Positions 14,945 to 24,097 of a stretch of 38,329 bases of DNA are shown piece by piece. The position numbers and the translations under genes are program-made. The notes below the pieces were generated by a model. That model did no database searches. It worked only from the letters and a program-made list of their open reading frames with translations, and was not told the DNA's origin. This DNA is from an uncultured Eubacteriales bacterium (lineage in GTDB: Bacteria; Bacillota; Clostridia; Oscillospirales; Oscillospiraceae): positions 1-38,329 of the forward strand of contig URDK01000017.1 of NCBI GenBank assembly GCA_900546485.1. The letters run 5' to 3'. How positions within the stretch are numbered: position 1 is the first letter of the stretch; each line of letters begins with the position of its first letter.

Positions 14945-16093
14945 ATGACAAAGAAATTGACTTGCGGTATGGTCGGAGGCGACCTCAGCAGCTTCATCGG
15001 CAACGTGCACCGCTGTGCGATGCAGCTTGACCCGAGAGTACGCCTGGTGAGCGGTTGCTTTTCAAGGCACGCCGACAAAAATGCCGCTTGTGGCGAACAG
15101 TTTGATATCGATCCCTCGCGCCTGTACACAGACTGGCGCGAGATGGCGAAGGCCGAGGCCGCGCGGGGGGAGGATAAGATAGACTTCGTGTCAGTTTGCA
15201 CGCCGAACTATGTGCACTACGAAGTTTGCCGGGAGTTCCTTCTCGCGGGCGTGAATGTCGTTTGCGAGAAGCCTCTCTGCTTCGAAATTTCCGAGGCGGA
15301 GGAACTTTGCCGGCTTGCAAAGGAGCGCGGCCTTGTCTTCGCCGTTACATACACCTACACCGGCTACAATATGGTGAAGGTTATGCGCCAGATGATAGCC
15401 AGGGGTGACATAGGCGACATCGTGTCCGTAAGCGCCGAGTATGTCCAGGACTGGCTGCTTGACGAACTCTCGCACGAGGGGGACGTCAACGCGTCCATTT
15501 GGCGCACGGATCCCAAATTCACGGGCATAGGCAACACCGTCGGCGACATAGGTACCCACATAGAAAACATCGTGCACTATCTCACGGGCCTCAGGATCAA
15601 GCGCCTGTGCGCCACCGTTGACCGGTACGGCAAGAAGCTGGACTACAACGACAACATACTCGTGGAGTACGAAAACGGCGTGCACGGCAGCTACTGGTGC
15701 AGCCAGGTCGCGGCCGGAAAGCTCAACGGCCTGAAAGTGGGCATATTCGGCACTAAGGGCGCCTTGGAGTGGGAGCAGCACTATCCCGACTATGTGCGCT
15801 TTACTCGCCACGGCGAGGCGCCGCAGACGCTCTCCAAGGGCTGTGCCTTCCTTGACGTCCCCGCGCGCGCAGGGGCCAGACTGCCCAGCGGCCATCCCGA
15901 AGGCTTTTACTGCGCCTTCGCCAACATCTACCGCAACATAGCGACGACGCTCATCAAGCGCAAAGCGGGGGAGACCCCGACCGAGGACGACCTGGATTTC
16001 CAGACGGTCGAAAACGGCCTCGACGGCGTCAAATTCGTTCACGCCGTCATAGAGTCCGGAAATAGAGACTCTGCTTGGGTGAAGCTCAGCTGA
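14945..16093 (+). CDS. Gfo/Idh/MocA family NAD(P)-dependent oxidoreductase
   Basis: A 382-residue dehydrogenase. The N-terminal Rossmann fold carries MVGGDLSSFIGNVHR in place of the usual GxGxxG, a variant seen in sugar dehydrogenases next to TIM-barrel epimerases. The catalytic Lys is Lys109 in CEKPL, and the Asp-His pair is Asp201/His205 in VGDIGTHIEN. The segment QDWLLDELSHEGD..WRTDP is typical of the glycoside 3-dehydrogenase and levoglucosan dehydrogenase type. It begins 4 nt after the previous stop codon and is the last gene of the operon, followed by a strong terminator. Likely job: reversible oxidation of a ring hydroxyl, often C3, giving the 3-keto sugar that the TIM barrels act on. 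Confidence 0.9.
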   Translation: MTKKLTCGMVGGDLSSFIGNVHRCAMQLDPRVRLVSGCFSRHADKNAACGEQFDIDPSRLYTDWREMAKAEAARGEDKIDFVSVCTPNYVHYEVCREFLLAGVNVVCEKPLCFEISEAEELCRLAKERGLVFAVTYTYTGYNMVKVMRQMIARGDIGDIVSVSAEYVQDWLLDELSHEGDVNASIWRTDPKFTGIGNTVGDIGTHIENIVHYLTGLRIKRLCATVDRYGKKLDYNDNILVEYENGVHGSYWCSQVAAGKLNGLKVGIFGTKGALEWEQHYPDYVRFTRHGEAPQTLSKGCAFLDVPARAGARLPSGHPEGFYCAFANIYRNIATTLIKRKAGETPTEDDLDFQTVENGLDGVKFVHAVIESGNRDSAWVKLS

Positions 16094-16104
16094 AACACTG
16101 AAAG

Positions 16105-16150
16105 AAAATTTGCCCCCCGGGACATTGTGGAATGCCGGGGGGCAAATTTT
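16105..16150 (+). terminator. Terminator of the sugar operon
   Basis: AAAATTTGCCCCCCGG (16105-16120) pairs perfectly with CCGGGGGGCAAATTTT (16135-16150). The 14-nt loop has an inner CATT/AATG pairing. The stem ends in four T, then GCTGTG. The two C6/G6 tracts with AT-rich flanks just upstream of the CsoR promoter could also serve as a metal-repressor site. Confidence 0.88.
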
Positions 16151-16157
16151 GCTGTGC

Positions 16158-16186
16158 TTGACAAAAAGGGCCGGGATATTTAGAAT
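16158..16186 (+). promoter_or_regulatory. Promoter of the CsoR-type regulator gene
   Basis: TTGACA (16158-16163), 17 nt, TAGAAT (16181-16186): a near-consensus sigma-A promoter. The start site would be about 16193, giving a 15-nt leader with GGGAG at 16195-16199. Confidence 0.85.
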
Positions 16187-16207
16187 CAGCTCATGGGAGT
16201 TGATAGC

Positions 16208-16534
16208 ATGAGCGAGCATACGCATATTGGGCCCGACGGAGTGGAATACACGCACAGCCACGCGCACACGCACTCGCACACACAGACCAAGGCCGTTTTG
16301 AATCGCCTATCGCGCGCGATCGGCCACCTCGAGTCCGTGCGGAAGATGGTCGAGGACGGGCGCGACTGCACCGAGGTGCTCGTACAGCTCGCCGCAGTGC
16401 GCTCCGCGCTCAATAACACCGCAAAGGTCATACTCAAGGACCATGTCGAGCACTGCCTCGCAGACGCCGTGGAGCACGGCGATATGGAGGCCATAGCCCA
16501 GCTCGACCGCGCCATCGAGCAGTTTATGAACTAG
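16208..16534 (+). CDS. CsoR/RcnR-family metal-sensing repressor
   Basis: A 108-residue all-helical DUF156 protein. The ligand pattern Cys54, His79, Cys83 reproduces the C-x24-H-x3-C spacing of copper-sensing CsoR (Cys36, His61, Cys65). The first 24 residues carry seven His (HTH, THSHAHTHSH), an N-terminal tail that could bind metal, as some nickel/cobalt sensors use N-terminal His. ATG at 16208 has GGGAG 8 nt upstream; the ATG at 16193 falls at the predicted transcription start. No copper ATPase, chaperone or efflux gene lies nearby, so its targets are elsewhere or it acts on its own promoter. Its TAG stop overlaps the convergent reductase stop in CTAG. Copper is the best guess by ligand set; other soft metals or sulfur species remain possible. 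Confidence 0.88.
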   Translation: MSEHTHIGPDGVEYTHSHAHTHSHTQTKAVLNRLSRAIGHLESVRKMVEDGRDCTEVLVQLAAVRSALNNTAKVILKDHVEHCLADAVEHGDMEAIAQLDRAIEQFMN

Positions 16535-17235
16535 ATTATCATGCCGCCGTCCGCGCCGAGTATCTGGCCTGTGATAAAGGACGCCGCGTCGCTCGCGAGA
16601 AAGGCGACCACGCCTGCTATGTCCTCCGGATGCCCGATGCGGCATAGCGCCGAGTTTTCGGCCATAGCTGCCTTTTCCTCGGCCGTGAAGCAGGAGAGCA
16701 TGTCCGTGTCTATCGCGCCGGGAGCCACAGCGTTCACGCGAATGCCGGAGGGGCCGAGCTCCTTGGCGAGCCCCTTGACGAAGGATATGACCGCGCCCTT
16801 GGTGGCGGAGTATGCGGTCTCGCAGGAGCCGCCTCGCACGCCGAGAATGGAGGACGTGCAGATGATGCAGCCGCGCTTTTGTTCCACCATGTAGGGTATG
16901 GCCTCGCGGCAGCAGTGGAACATCCCGTTCACGTTAACGTCGAAAAGCCGCTGCCACTCGGCATCCGTCATGTCCTGCAAAAGTCCGGCCCAGGCGACAC
17001 CGGCGTTGCAGACCAGCAGGTCGAATGGCCCGGCGGCTTCGAACATGGACCGGACCTGCGCCGGATCAGCGACATCCGCGCGCACAGCCTCGGTGCCGAG
17101 CTCGGCGGCGAGGGCCTCGGCCTTTTCGCGGCTCGTGAGATAGTTGATGGTTACGCGCCAGCCGTTTGCGGCCAGCGCACGGGCTTCCGCCGCGCCTATT
17201 CCGCGCGAGGAGCCTGTGACAAGAGCTTTTTTCAT
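16531..17235 (-). CDS. Short-chain dehydrogenase/reductase (FabG-like)
   Basis: A 234-residue classical SDR. The cofactor motif is TGSSRGIG near the N-terminus, then CNAGVAW, the catalytic Ser in TSSILG and the YSATK motif (Tyr-x3-Lys). The C-terminal part reads NAVAPGAIDTDM and ends in ITGQILGADGGMII, as in 3-oxoacyl-ACP reductases. The start ATG at 17235 has GGGTGA about 5 nt upstream; the GTG at 17244 is a poorer start. It is not in a fatty-acid cluster, and single FabG-like genes have many substrates, so the product name stays general. The last codon overlaps the convergent CsoR gene by 4 bp. Confidence 0.88.
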   Translation of the reverse strand: MKKALVTGSSRGIGAAEARALAANGWRVTINYLTSREKAEALAAELGTEAVRADVADPAQVRSMFEAAGPFDLLVCNAGVAWAGLLQDMTDAEWQRLFDVNVNGMFHCCREAIPYMVEQKRGCIICTSSILGVRGGSCETAYSATKGAVISFVKGLAKELGPSGIRVNAVAPGAIDTDMLSCFTAEEKAAMAENSALCRIGHPEDIAGVVAFLASDAASFITGQILGADGGMII

Positions 17236-17253
17236 AATTATCACCCATGCATG

Positions 17254-17281
17254 ATTTTACCACAGCCCGCAAATTTGTAAA
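17254..17281 (-). promoter_or_regulatory. Promoter of the FabG-like gene
   Basis: On the minus strand TTTACA (17276-17281), 16 nt, TAAAAT (17254-17259). The -35 lies in the loop of a GCCCGC/GCGGGC inverted repeat (17265-17270 and 17282-17287), which may bind a regulator or be incidental. Confidence 0.65.
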
Positions 17282-17301
17282 GCGGGCGCGAGGTGAGGAC
17301 A

Positions 17302-18042
17302 ATGAACAAGGACAACATGAAAAAGAACGTCCCGCCCCCGGAGAACGGGCGGGACAGAAAACGCGAACCCGCGCGCTCCGGTGAGCGCAGCCGGGAGTAC
17401 GAGTACGAGGAAGAATACGACCGTGATTATGGTACGCCGCCAAAGACGCGTACCTGGGGCTTTGTCGTGGGCGCGGTGCTGCTGCTCGCAGTGCTGACCG
17501 TGGTGCTCTGCGTCATGGGCGGGGTCTTCGACTTTGACCGCGGTGCCGCCACGACGGATGCACCCGAGGCGGAGAGCCAGGCGCCGCAGACGGAGACTAC
17601 TCCCCCGGTTGAGAACACGCCGACGCCCACGCCTCCCGAGGAGAGCGAGGAGCCCGAGATGCACACCGTGAACGCCATAGCCGGAAACGGCGGCTCGATT
17701 TCTCCCTCCGGCATAGTTGAGGTCGAGGACGGCGGCAGCGTGACCTTCACCATAACTGCGGACCCGGGTTATGTGCTCTCGGAGCTCAAGGTGGACGGCT
17801 ACACGGCGGAGGTTTCGGAAAGCTACACCTTCACCAATGTGACGGGGGAGCACACCATCTACGCCATCTTCCGGGAAGAAGTCCCCGAGACGCCGGAGCC
17901 CACTCCCAGTCCCACGCCTGATGCGACCGAAGACCCGGTTTATCCCGACATCACCCTGCCTCCGGAGCCTACGGACGGCGGCTATAATACCGAGGTGCCT
18001 GTTGACCCCGACGACATCTACTGGTCGGATTATTTCGGCTGA
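17302..18042 (+). CDS. Single-pass membrane protein with extracellular bacterial-repeat domain
   Basis: A 246-residue type II membrane protein. Residues 1-50 are highly charged (many Arg, Glu and Tyr), 51-73 form one transmembrane helix, and 80-120 are a Thr/Pro/Glu-rich spacer. Residues 121-191 form one repeat domain of the kind found in bacterial surface proteins, with GNGGSISPSGIVEVEDGG, TFTITADPGYVLSELKVDG and a final TIYAIF. A Pro/Thr-rich tail ends in DDIYWSDYFG. ATG at 17302 with AGGTGAGG upstream is preferred over the GTG at 17293. The repeat domain is usually one of many in large adhesins; here it is single. Function is unknown. Confidence 0.8.
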   Translation: MNKDNMKKNVPPPENGRDRKREPARSGERSREYEYEEEYDRDYGTPPKTRTWGFVVGAVLLLAVLTVVLCVMGGVFDFDRGAATTDAPEAESQAPQTETTPPVENTPTPTPPEESEEPEMHTVNAIAGNGGSISPSGIVEVEDGGSVTFTITADPGYVLSELKVDGYTAEVSESYTFTNVTGEHTIYAIFREEVPETPEPTPSPTPDATEDPVYPDITLPPEPTDGGYNTEVPVDPDDIYWSDYFG

Positions 18043-18061
18043 TTTGCCCCAAAAATGCCCA

Positions 18062-18100
18062 AAAAACCGCAGGTAAGACGCTGATCAGCCTGCGGTTTTT
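18062..18100 (+). terminator. Terminator after the repeat-domain membrane protein
   Basis: AAAAACCGCAGG pairs with CCTGCGGTTTTT around a 15-nt loop; the second arm supplies the T run. Confidence 0.88.
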
Positions 18101-18121
18101 CGTGCCTTGAAGTCAAACGAC

Positions 18122-18150
18122 TTGTTTTTCCCCACCCGTGATGTTATAAT
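18122..18150 (+). promoter_or_regulatory. Promoter of the VanY-like gene
   Basis: TTGTTT (18122-18127), 17 nt, TATAAT (18145-18150). The predicted start near 18157 leaves a leader of about 56 nt. Confidence 0.75.
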
Positions 18151-18212
18151 TCCAGATAAACTCGGCATATCCCCCACCAGGCATCCACCCCAGAGAGAGG
18201 AGGCGAGGCGAC

Positions 18213-19013
18213 ATGAAAACCAGGCACGTTTTGCTGGCCTTTACCTTTGTAGTGCTGACAATTTTCCTTATCATCGTCGTCTCTTCGCGCTCCAGCGAGA
18301 TGAGCAGGCTTTACCCCGAAGATGTGGTGGTAGACGCCGGCATGCTCCAGACGACGCCGGAACCGCAGACGAGCGCGGACCCCAACATTGATGTAAATCC
18401 AGCCCCGGAAAATTCAAACCGACCGCAGGACACCAAGCCGGACGTGGACATAGATTCATGGCAGTATCTCCTTGCAAACAGCGAGCACAACATCGGGAAG
18501 TATTCTCCCCAGGTCGTTGCGATAGAGGACAGCGCGCAGTACTTTGACGAGAGGGCCGTGGGCGCCCTTGAGGACTTTCTCGACGCTGCGAGGGCCGCAG
18601 GGTACAGTCCGTATATAATGACTGCCTACCGCCCGTACTCCACGCAGGAGTACAACTATAACGGCAAGGCCAGCCAGATAAGCTGGCCGGATTACCCGGA
18701 CGCCGAGGACTACGCCGAGGCCGCAAAGCTCGTGGCACCGCCGGGTACCAGCGACCATCAGACCGGCCTGGCCGTGGATATCACGGACAAGTATTACAGC
18801 ACGATGGACGCCTCCAAGATGGACCAGGAATTCCTCACCTGGCTCAAGGACAATTGCGCAGAGTACGGCTTCATATTGCGCTACCCCAGCTCCAAGGTTT
18901 CGATAACCGGCTGGGATGAGCCCTGGCACTTCCGCTACGTCGGAGTTGAGGCCGCCAAATTCATAATGGACAACAACCTCTGCCTCGAGCAGTTCGTGGA
19001 ACTCTACGAATGA
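18213..19013 (+). CDS. D-alanyl-D-alanine carboxypeptidase, VanY/M15B type
   Basis: A 266-residue zinc peptidase anchored by an N-terminal helix (residues 6-24), with a Pro/Asn-rich stalk to about 80 and the catalytic domain outside the membrane. The M15 ligands are all present: His182 and Asp189 in SDHQTGLAVD, and His239 in EPWHFRYVG. Arg140 in TAYRPYSTQ and the GFILRYP segment are also typical. It should remove the terminal D-Ala from peptidoglycan stem peptides. The start ATG follows GGAGG at 9 nt. There are no vanHAX-type genes around it, so a housekeeping wall-trimming role is likelier than glycopeptide resistance. Confidence 0.92.
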   Translation: MKTRHVLLAFTFVVLTIFLIIVVSSRSSEMSRLYPEDVVVDAGMLQTTPEPQTSADPNIDVNPAPENSNRPQDTKPDVDIDSWQYLLANSEHNIGKYSPQVVAIEDSAQYFDERAVGALEDFLDAARAAGYSPYIMTAYRPYSTQEYNYNGKASQISWPDYPDAEDYAEAAKLVAPPGTSDHQTGLAVDITDKYYSTMDASKMDQEFLTWLKDNCAEYGFILRYPSSKVSITGWDEPWHFRYVGVEAAKFIMDNNLCLEQFVELYE

Positions 19014-19022
19014 GGATGGTAC

Positions 19023-19061
19023 CGCCCGGAGCCTGAAAAGCCAGGTCCTCCGGGCGTTTTT
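19023..19061 (+). terminator. Terminator of the VanY-like gene
   Basis: CGCCCGGAG (19023-19031) pairs with CTCCGGGCG (19048-19056), with an inner CCTG/CAGG pairing, followed by five T. Confidence 0.9.
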
Positions 19062-19085
19062 CAAGATTTTTATTATAAAAAAATC

Positions 19086-19114
19086 TTGACTAATCTTGTG
19101 CAATATGCTAAAAT
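19086..19114 (+). promoter_or_regulatory. Promoter of the str operon
   Basis: TTGACT (19086-19091), 17 nt, TAAAAT (19109-19114). Start near 19121 gives a leader of about 114 nt. In it, GCGG (19146-19149) and CCGC (19167-19170), with TTTTC/GAAAA between them, can form a hairpin that may take part in ribosomal-protein feedback. Confidence 0.82.
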
Positions 19115-19234
19115 CTATCTTCGCTCGGGCATATTCTGCCTACGGGCGGGTTTTCTGCGGGAAAAACCGCAAAAACGGGTCATTTTCGCAGATAACCGAC
19201 ACATTTTCCATCAAATCAGGAAAGGAGGAAAAAT

Positions 19235-19657
19235 ATGCCGACATTCAATCAGCTCGTGAGAAAGGGAAGGGAACAGGCCACCTACAAGTCCACCTCCCCC
19301 GCCATGCAGAAGGGTCTCAACACCATCAAGAACTGCGAGACGGACATCTCCTGCCCCCAGAAGCGCGGCGTCTGCACCGCGGTGCGTACTTCGACCCCCA
19401 AGAAGCCGAACTCCGCTCTGCGTAAGATCGCCCGTGTGCGTCTGACCAACGGCTACGAGGTCACCGCCTACATCCCCGGTGTTGGCCACAACCTGCAGGA
19501 GCACAGCGTCGTCATGATCCGTGGCGGCCGTGTCAAGGACCTGCCTGGTGTTCGTTACCACATCATCCGCGGCACCCTCGACACCCAGGGCGTCGATGGC
19601 CGCAGACAGGGCCGTTCCAAGTACGGCGCGAAGCGTCCCAAGGCCGGTAAGAAATAA
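19235..19657 (+). CDS. rpsL: 30S ribosomal protein S12
   Basis: A 140-residue S12, longer than the E. coli protein because of the Firmicute-type insertion around residues 14-35. Conserved cores are CPQKRGVC, TPKKPNSALRK, GHNLQEHSVV and GGRVKDLPGVRYH. The lysines where streptomycin-resistance substitutions occur in E. coli (42 and 87) are unchanged here, at residues 56 and 101. The ATG follows AGGAGG. First gene of the str operon; S12 sits at the decoding centre. Codon use is strongly biased to C-ending codons, as expected of a highly expressed gene. Confidence 0.99.
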   Translation: MPTFNQLVRKGREQATYKSTSPAMQKGLNTIKNCETDISCPQKRGVCTAVRTSTPKKPNSALRKIARVRLTNGYEVTAYIPGVGHNLQEHSVVMIRGGRVKDLPGVRYHIIRGTLDTQGVDGRRQGRSKYGAKRPKAGKK

Positions 19658-19792
19658 TCCGGCAGCTTAAGCTCCGACTGTTTATATGATATTGATATTT
19701 TCCGTATCGTATGGACCTGCGGGGCGCAGCGGGGGGCATGGGAGCCCCTCGAGTACCGATGAAGTCATTTTTTAATGAAGGAGGGAAGCATA
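19658..19792 (+). other. rpsL-rpsG intercistronic region with hairpin
   Basis: The 135-nt gap contains GGGGC (19733-19737) paired with GCCCC (19744-19748) and an AT-rich first half. In E. coli the S12-S7 gap binds S7 for translational feedback. A similar role is possible here, but the sequence is not recognisably the same. I see no gene in it. Confidence 0.4.
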
Positions 19793-20263
19793 GTGCCCAG
19801 AAGAGGTAACGTTCCCAAAAGAGAAATTTTGCCGGATCCTGTGTATAACAGCGTGCTGGTGACCAAGCTCATCAACAGCATCATGCTGGACGGCAAGAAG
19901 GGCGTCGCACAGAAGGTCGTGTACGATGCGTTCGATATAATAAAGAACAAAACCGGGAAGGATCCCCTTGAGGCTTTCACTGAGGCCATGAACAACATCA
20001 TGCCCAGCCTGGAGGTCAAGGCCCGCCGTGTCGGCGGCGCCACCTATCAGGTGCCTATCGAGGTCCGTCCTGAGCGCCGTCAGACCCTCGGCCTGCGCTG
20101 GCTGACTCTGTTCGCCCGCAAGCGCAGCGAGAAGACGATGAAGGAGCGCCTTGCCGGCGAGATCATGGACGCCTGCAACGGCCTCGGCGCCGCAGTCAAG
20201 AAGCGTGAGGATACTCACAAGATGGCGGAGTCCAACAAGGCCTTCGCGCATTTCAGGTGGTAA
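19793..20263 (+). CDS. rpsG: 30S ribosomal protein S7
   Basis: 156 residues, the standard S7 length, beginning MPRRGNVPKREILPDPVYNS. Conserved parts are INSIMLDGKKGVAQKV, GGATYQVPIEVRPERR and the C-terminal AHFRW. The start is GTG at 19793, with AAGGAGG 8 nt upstream; an upstream ATG at 19775 would overlap that site. It binds the 3' major domain of 16S rRNA and is a primary assembly protein. The elongation factor G gene follows 30 nt later. Confidence 0.99.
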   Translation: MPRRGNVPKREILPDPVYNSVLVTKLINSIMLDGKKGVAQKVVYDAFDIIKNKTGKDPLEAFTEAMNNIMPSLEVKARRVGGATYQVPIEVRPERRQTLGLRWLTLFARKRSEKTMKERLAGEIMDACNGLGAAVKKREDTHKMAESNKAFAHFRW

Positions 20264-20293
20264 GAAGTTTAGTAGTAAGTTTAGGAGCGTTCT

Positions 20294-22366
<2,073 letters not shown>

Positions 22367-22431
22367 GCCTCGCTTACGATACATTCTAAGTAAATCTAAT
22401 TAATCCACTGATTACTAAGGAGGATATCAAA

Positions 22432-23637
22432 ATGGCAAAGCAGATGTTTAACCGCACCAAGCCCCACGTCAACATTGGCACCATCGGCCACATCGACCAC
22501 GGCAAGACCACTCTGACCGCCGCTATCACCAAGGTTCTGAACATGGCTAACCCCGACGCCGCTTCCTACACCGCCTACGACCAGATCGACAAGGCCCCCG
22601 AGGAGCGCGCTCGTGGTATCACCATCAACACTGCTCACGTTGAGTACCAGACCGAGTCCCGTCACTACGCCCACGTTGACTGCCCGGGCCACGCTGACTA
22701 TATCAAGAACATGATCACCGGTGCTGCTCAGATGGACGGCGCCATCCTCGTTATCGCCGCCTCCGACGGCCCCATGGCTCAGACCCGTGAGCACCTCCTG
22801 CTCGCCCGCCAGGTTAACGTTCCTTATATAGTCGTTTTCCTGAACAAGTGCGACCAGGTCGACGACCCCGAGCTGCTCGAGCTCGTTGAGATGGAAGTCC
22901 GTGAGCTGCTCGACAAGTACGAGTTCCCCGGCGACGACACCCCGATCATCAAGGGTTCCGCTCTGAAGGTCCTCGAGAGCACCAGCACCGATCCTCACGC
23001 CCCCGAGTATGACTGCATCTGGGAGCTCATGAACGCTGTTGACGAGTGGATCAAGACCCCCGAGCGCAAGGCTGACCTGCCCTTCCTGATGCCCATCGAG
23101 GACGTCTTCACCATCACCGGCCGTGGCACCGTTACCACTGGCCGTGTAGAGCGTGGCCGCGTCAAGGTCGGCGACAAGGTCGAGATCGTCGGCATCAAGG
23201 ACACCCAGGAGACCGTCGTTACCGGCACCGAGATGTTCCACAAGACCCTCGAGTTCGCCGAGGCTGGCGACAACGTCGGCACCCTGCTCCGCGGCATCGC
23301 GAAGAAGGACGTCGAGCGTGGACAGGTCCTCGCTGCTCCGAAGAGCATTCACCCCCACACCAAGTTCAAGGGCCAGGTCTACGTCCTGAGCAAGGACGAG
23401 GGCGGCCGTCACACCCCGTTCTTCAACAACTATCGTCCTCAGTTCTACTTCCGTACCACCGACGTGACCGGCGTCATCACCCTTCCCGAGGGTGTTGAGA
23501 TGTGCATGCCCGGCGATAACGTCGACATGGACGTTGAGCTGATCACCCCCATCGCCATTGAGACCGGCCTCCGCTTCGCTATCCGCGAGGGCGGCCGTAC
23601 CGTCGGCTCCGGCGTCGTCATCGCCATCAACGAGTAA
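22432..23637 (+). CDS. tuf: Translation elongation factor Tu
   Basis: 401 residues. G1 GHIDHGKT (19-26), switch ERARGITINTAH, G3 DCPGH (83-87) and G4 NKCD (138-141) are intact. It delivers aminoacyl-tRNA to the ribosome. The start ATG follows AAGGAGG. Codon use is extremely biased. Last gene of the str operon, followed by a terminator. Confidence 0.99.
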   Translation: MAKQMFNRTKPHVNIGTIGHIDHGKTTLTAAITKVLNMANPDAASYTAYDQIDKAPEERARGITINTAHVEYQTESRHYAHVDCPGHADYIKNMITGAAQMDGAILVIAASDGPMAQTREHLLLARQVNVPYIVVFLNKCDQVDDPELLELVEMEVRELLDKYEFPGDDTPIIKGSALKVLESTSTDPHAPEYDCIWELMNAVDEWIKTPERKADLPFLMPIEDVFTITGRGTVTTGRVERGRVKVGDKVEIVGIKDTQETVVTGTEMFHKTLEFAEAGDNVGTLLRGIAKKDVERGQVLAAPKSIHPHTKFKGQVYVLSKDEGGRHTPFFNNYRPQFYFRTTDVTGVITLPEGVEMCMPGDNVDMDVELITPIAIETGLRFAIREGGRTVGSGVVIAINE

Positions 23638-23657
23638 TTGACGGTTTAAGCAAAAGT

Positions 23658-23697
23658 AATTACAGGGAATTGCCGAAAGGCAATTCCCTGTAATTTT
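23658..23697. terminator. Terminator of the str operon, probably shared with the convergent gene
   Basis: A perfect 17-bp stem (AATTACAGGGAATTGCC with its complement) closed by a GAAA tetraloop. A short T-rich tail follows, and an A-rich stretch lies on the other side. Confidence 0.88.
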
Positions 23698-23706
23698 AGA
23701 GTCACT

Positions 23707-23952
23707 TCAGTTGTCCGCTTCGTCCTCGCCGGATTCGGCTCGCTTTTTTTCGTGACGTCTGATGAGCAGAGCAGAGACGGCAAGATAAATCAGCATGAAC
23801 AGGTGAGCAATCAAGCTGCCTGTGTGTGTCAGCCTGTGAGCTTCGGCCGTGCCCTTGCCCGCAAAATATAAGCTGAGTAATAGGGTCAGATATATTGCAA
23901 AGCCTATGACAATGATTATCGCCCGGTATTTGGGGTCATAGCCTTTGTTCAT
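23707..23952 (-). CDS. Small two-helix membrane protein, hypothetical
   Basis: An 81-residue protein with two hydrophobic helices (about 11-30 and 44-62) separated by a short His/Thr-containing loop, and a charged C-terminal tail of Arg, Lys, Glu and Asp. I recognise no family. The start ATG at 23952 has GGAGGT 7 nt upstream, and a good promoter lies just before it, so it is likely a real gene. It is convergent with tuf. Confidence 0.75.
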   Translation of the reverse strand: MNKGYDPKYRAIIIVIGFAIYLTLLLSLYFAGKGTAEAHRLTHTGSLIAHLFMLIYLAVSALLIRRHEKKRAESGEDEADN

Positions 23953-23995
23953 GTCTTCACCTCCAGAGCAGCTAGAACGCTTTTGCCCTGACAAC

Positions 23996-24025
23996 ACTAT
24001 ACCAAAATCAGGCAGCGAGCTGCAA
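23996..24025 (-). promoter_or_regulatory. Promoter of the small membrane protein gene
   Basis: On the minus strand TTGCAG (24020-24025), 18 nt, TATAGT (23996-24001). The start near 23989 gives a leader of about 37 nt. Confidence 0.7.
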
Positions 24026-24062
24026 GAAGGTTTATGCTGCGTCAACAAATTTGTCGATATGC

Positions 24063-24087
24063 CAACAAATGAGCTTTTCGTTTGTTG
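24063..24087. repeat. CAACAAA inverted repeat between two minus-strand genes
   Basis: CAACAAA (24063-24069) pairs with TTTGTTG (24081-24087); a further CAACAAAT lies at 24043-24050. The stem is AT-rich without a T run, so it is at best a weak terminator for the DUF4830 gene. Confidence 0.3.
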
Positions 24088-24097
24088 AAGTCGATAG

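Noticed and set aside
18213..19013. VanY-like gene as glycopeptide resistance
   Set aside because: No vanH, vanA/B-type ligase, vanX or vanRS lies nearby; single M15 carboxypeptidases are common housekeeping enzymes.
19012..19061. T-box-like AGGATGGTACCGCCC followed by a terminator after the VanY-like gene
   Set aside because: It resembles the T-box antiterminator sequence at most positions, but stem I would have to lie inside the VanY coding sequence, no specifier loop is visible, and the next gene is rpsL with its own promoter.
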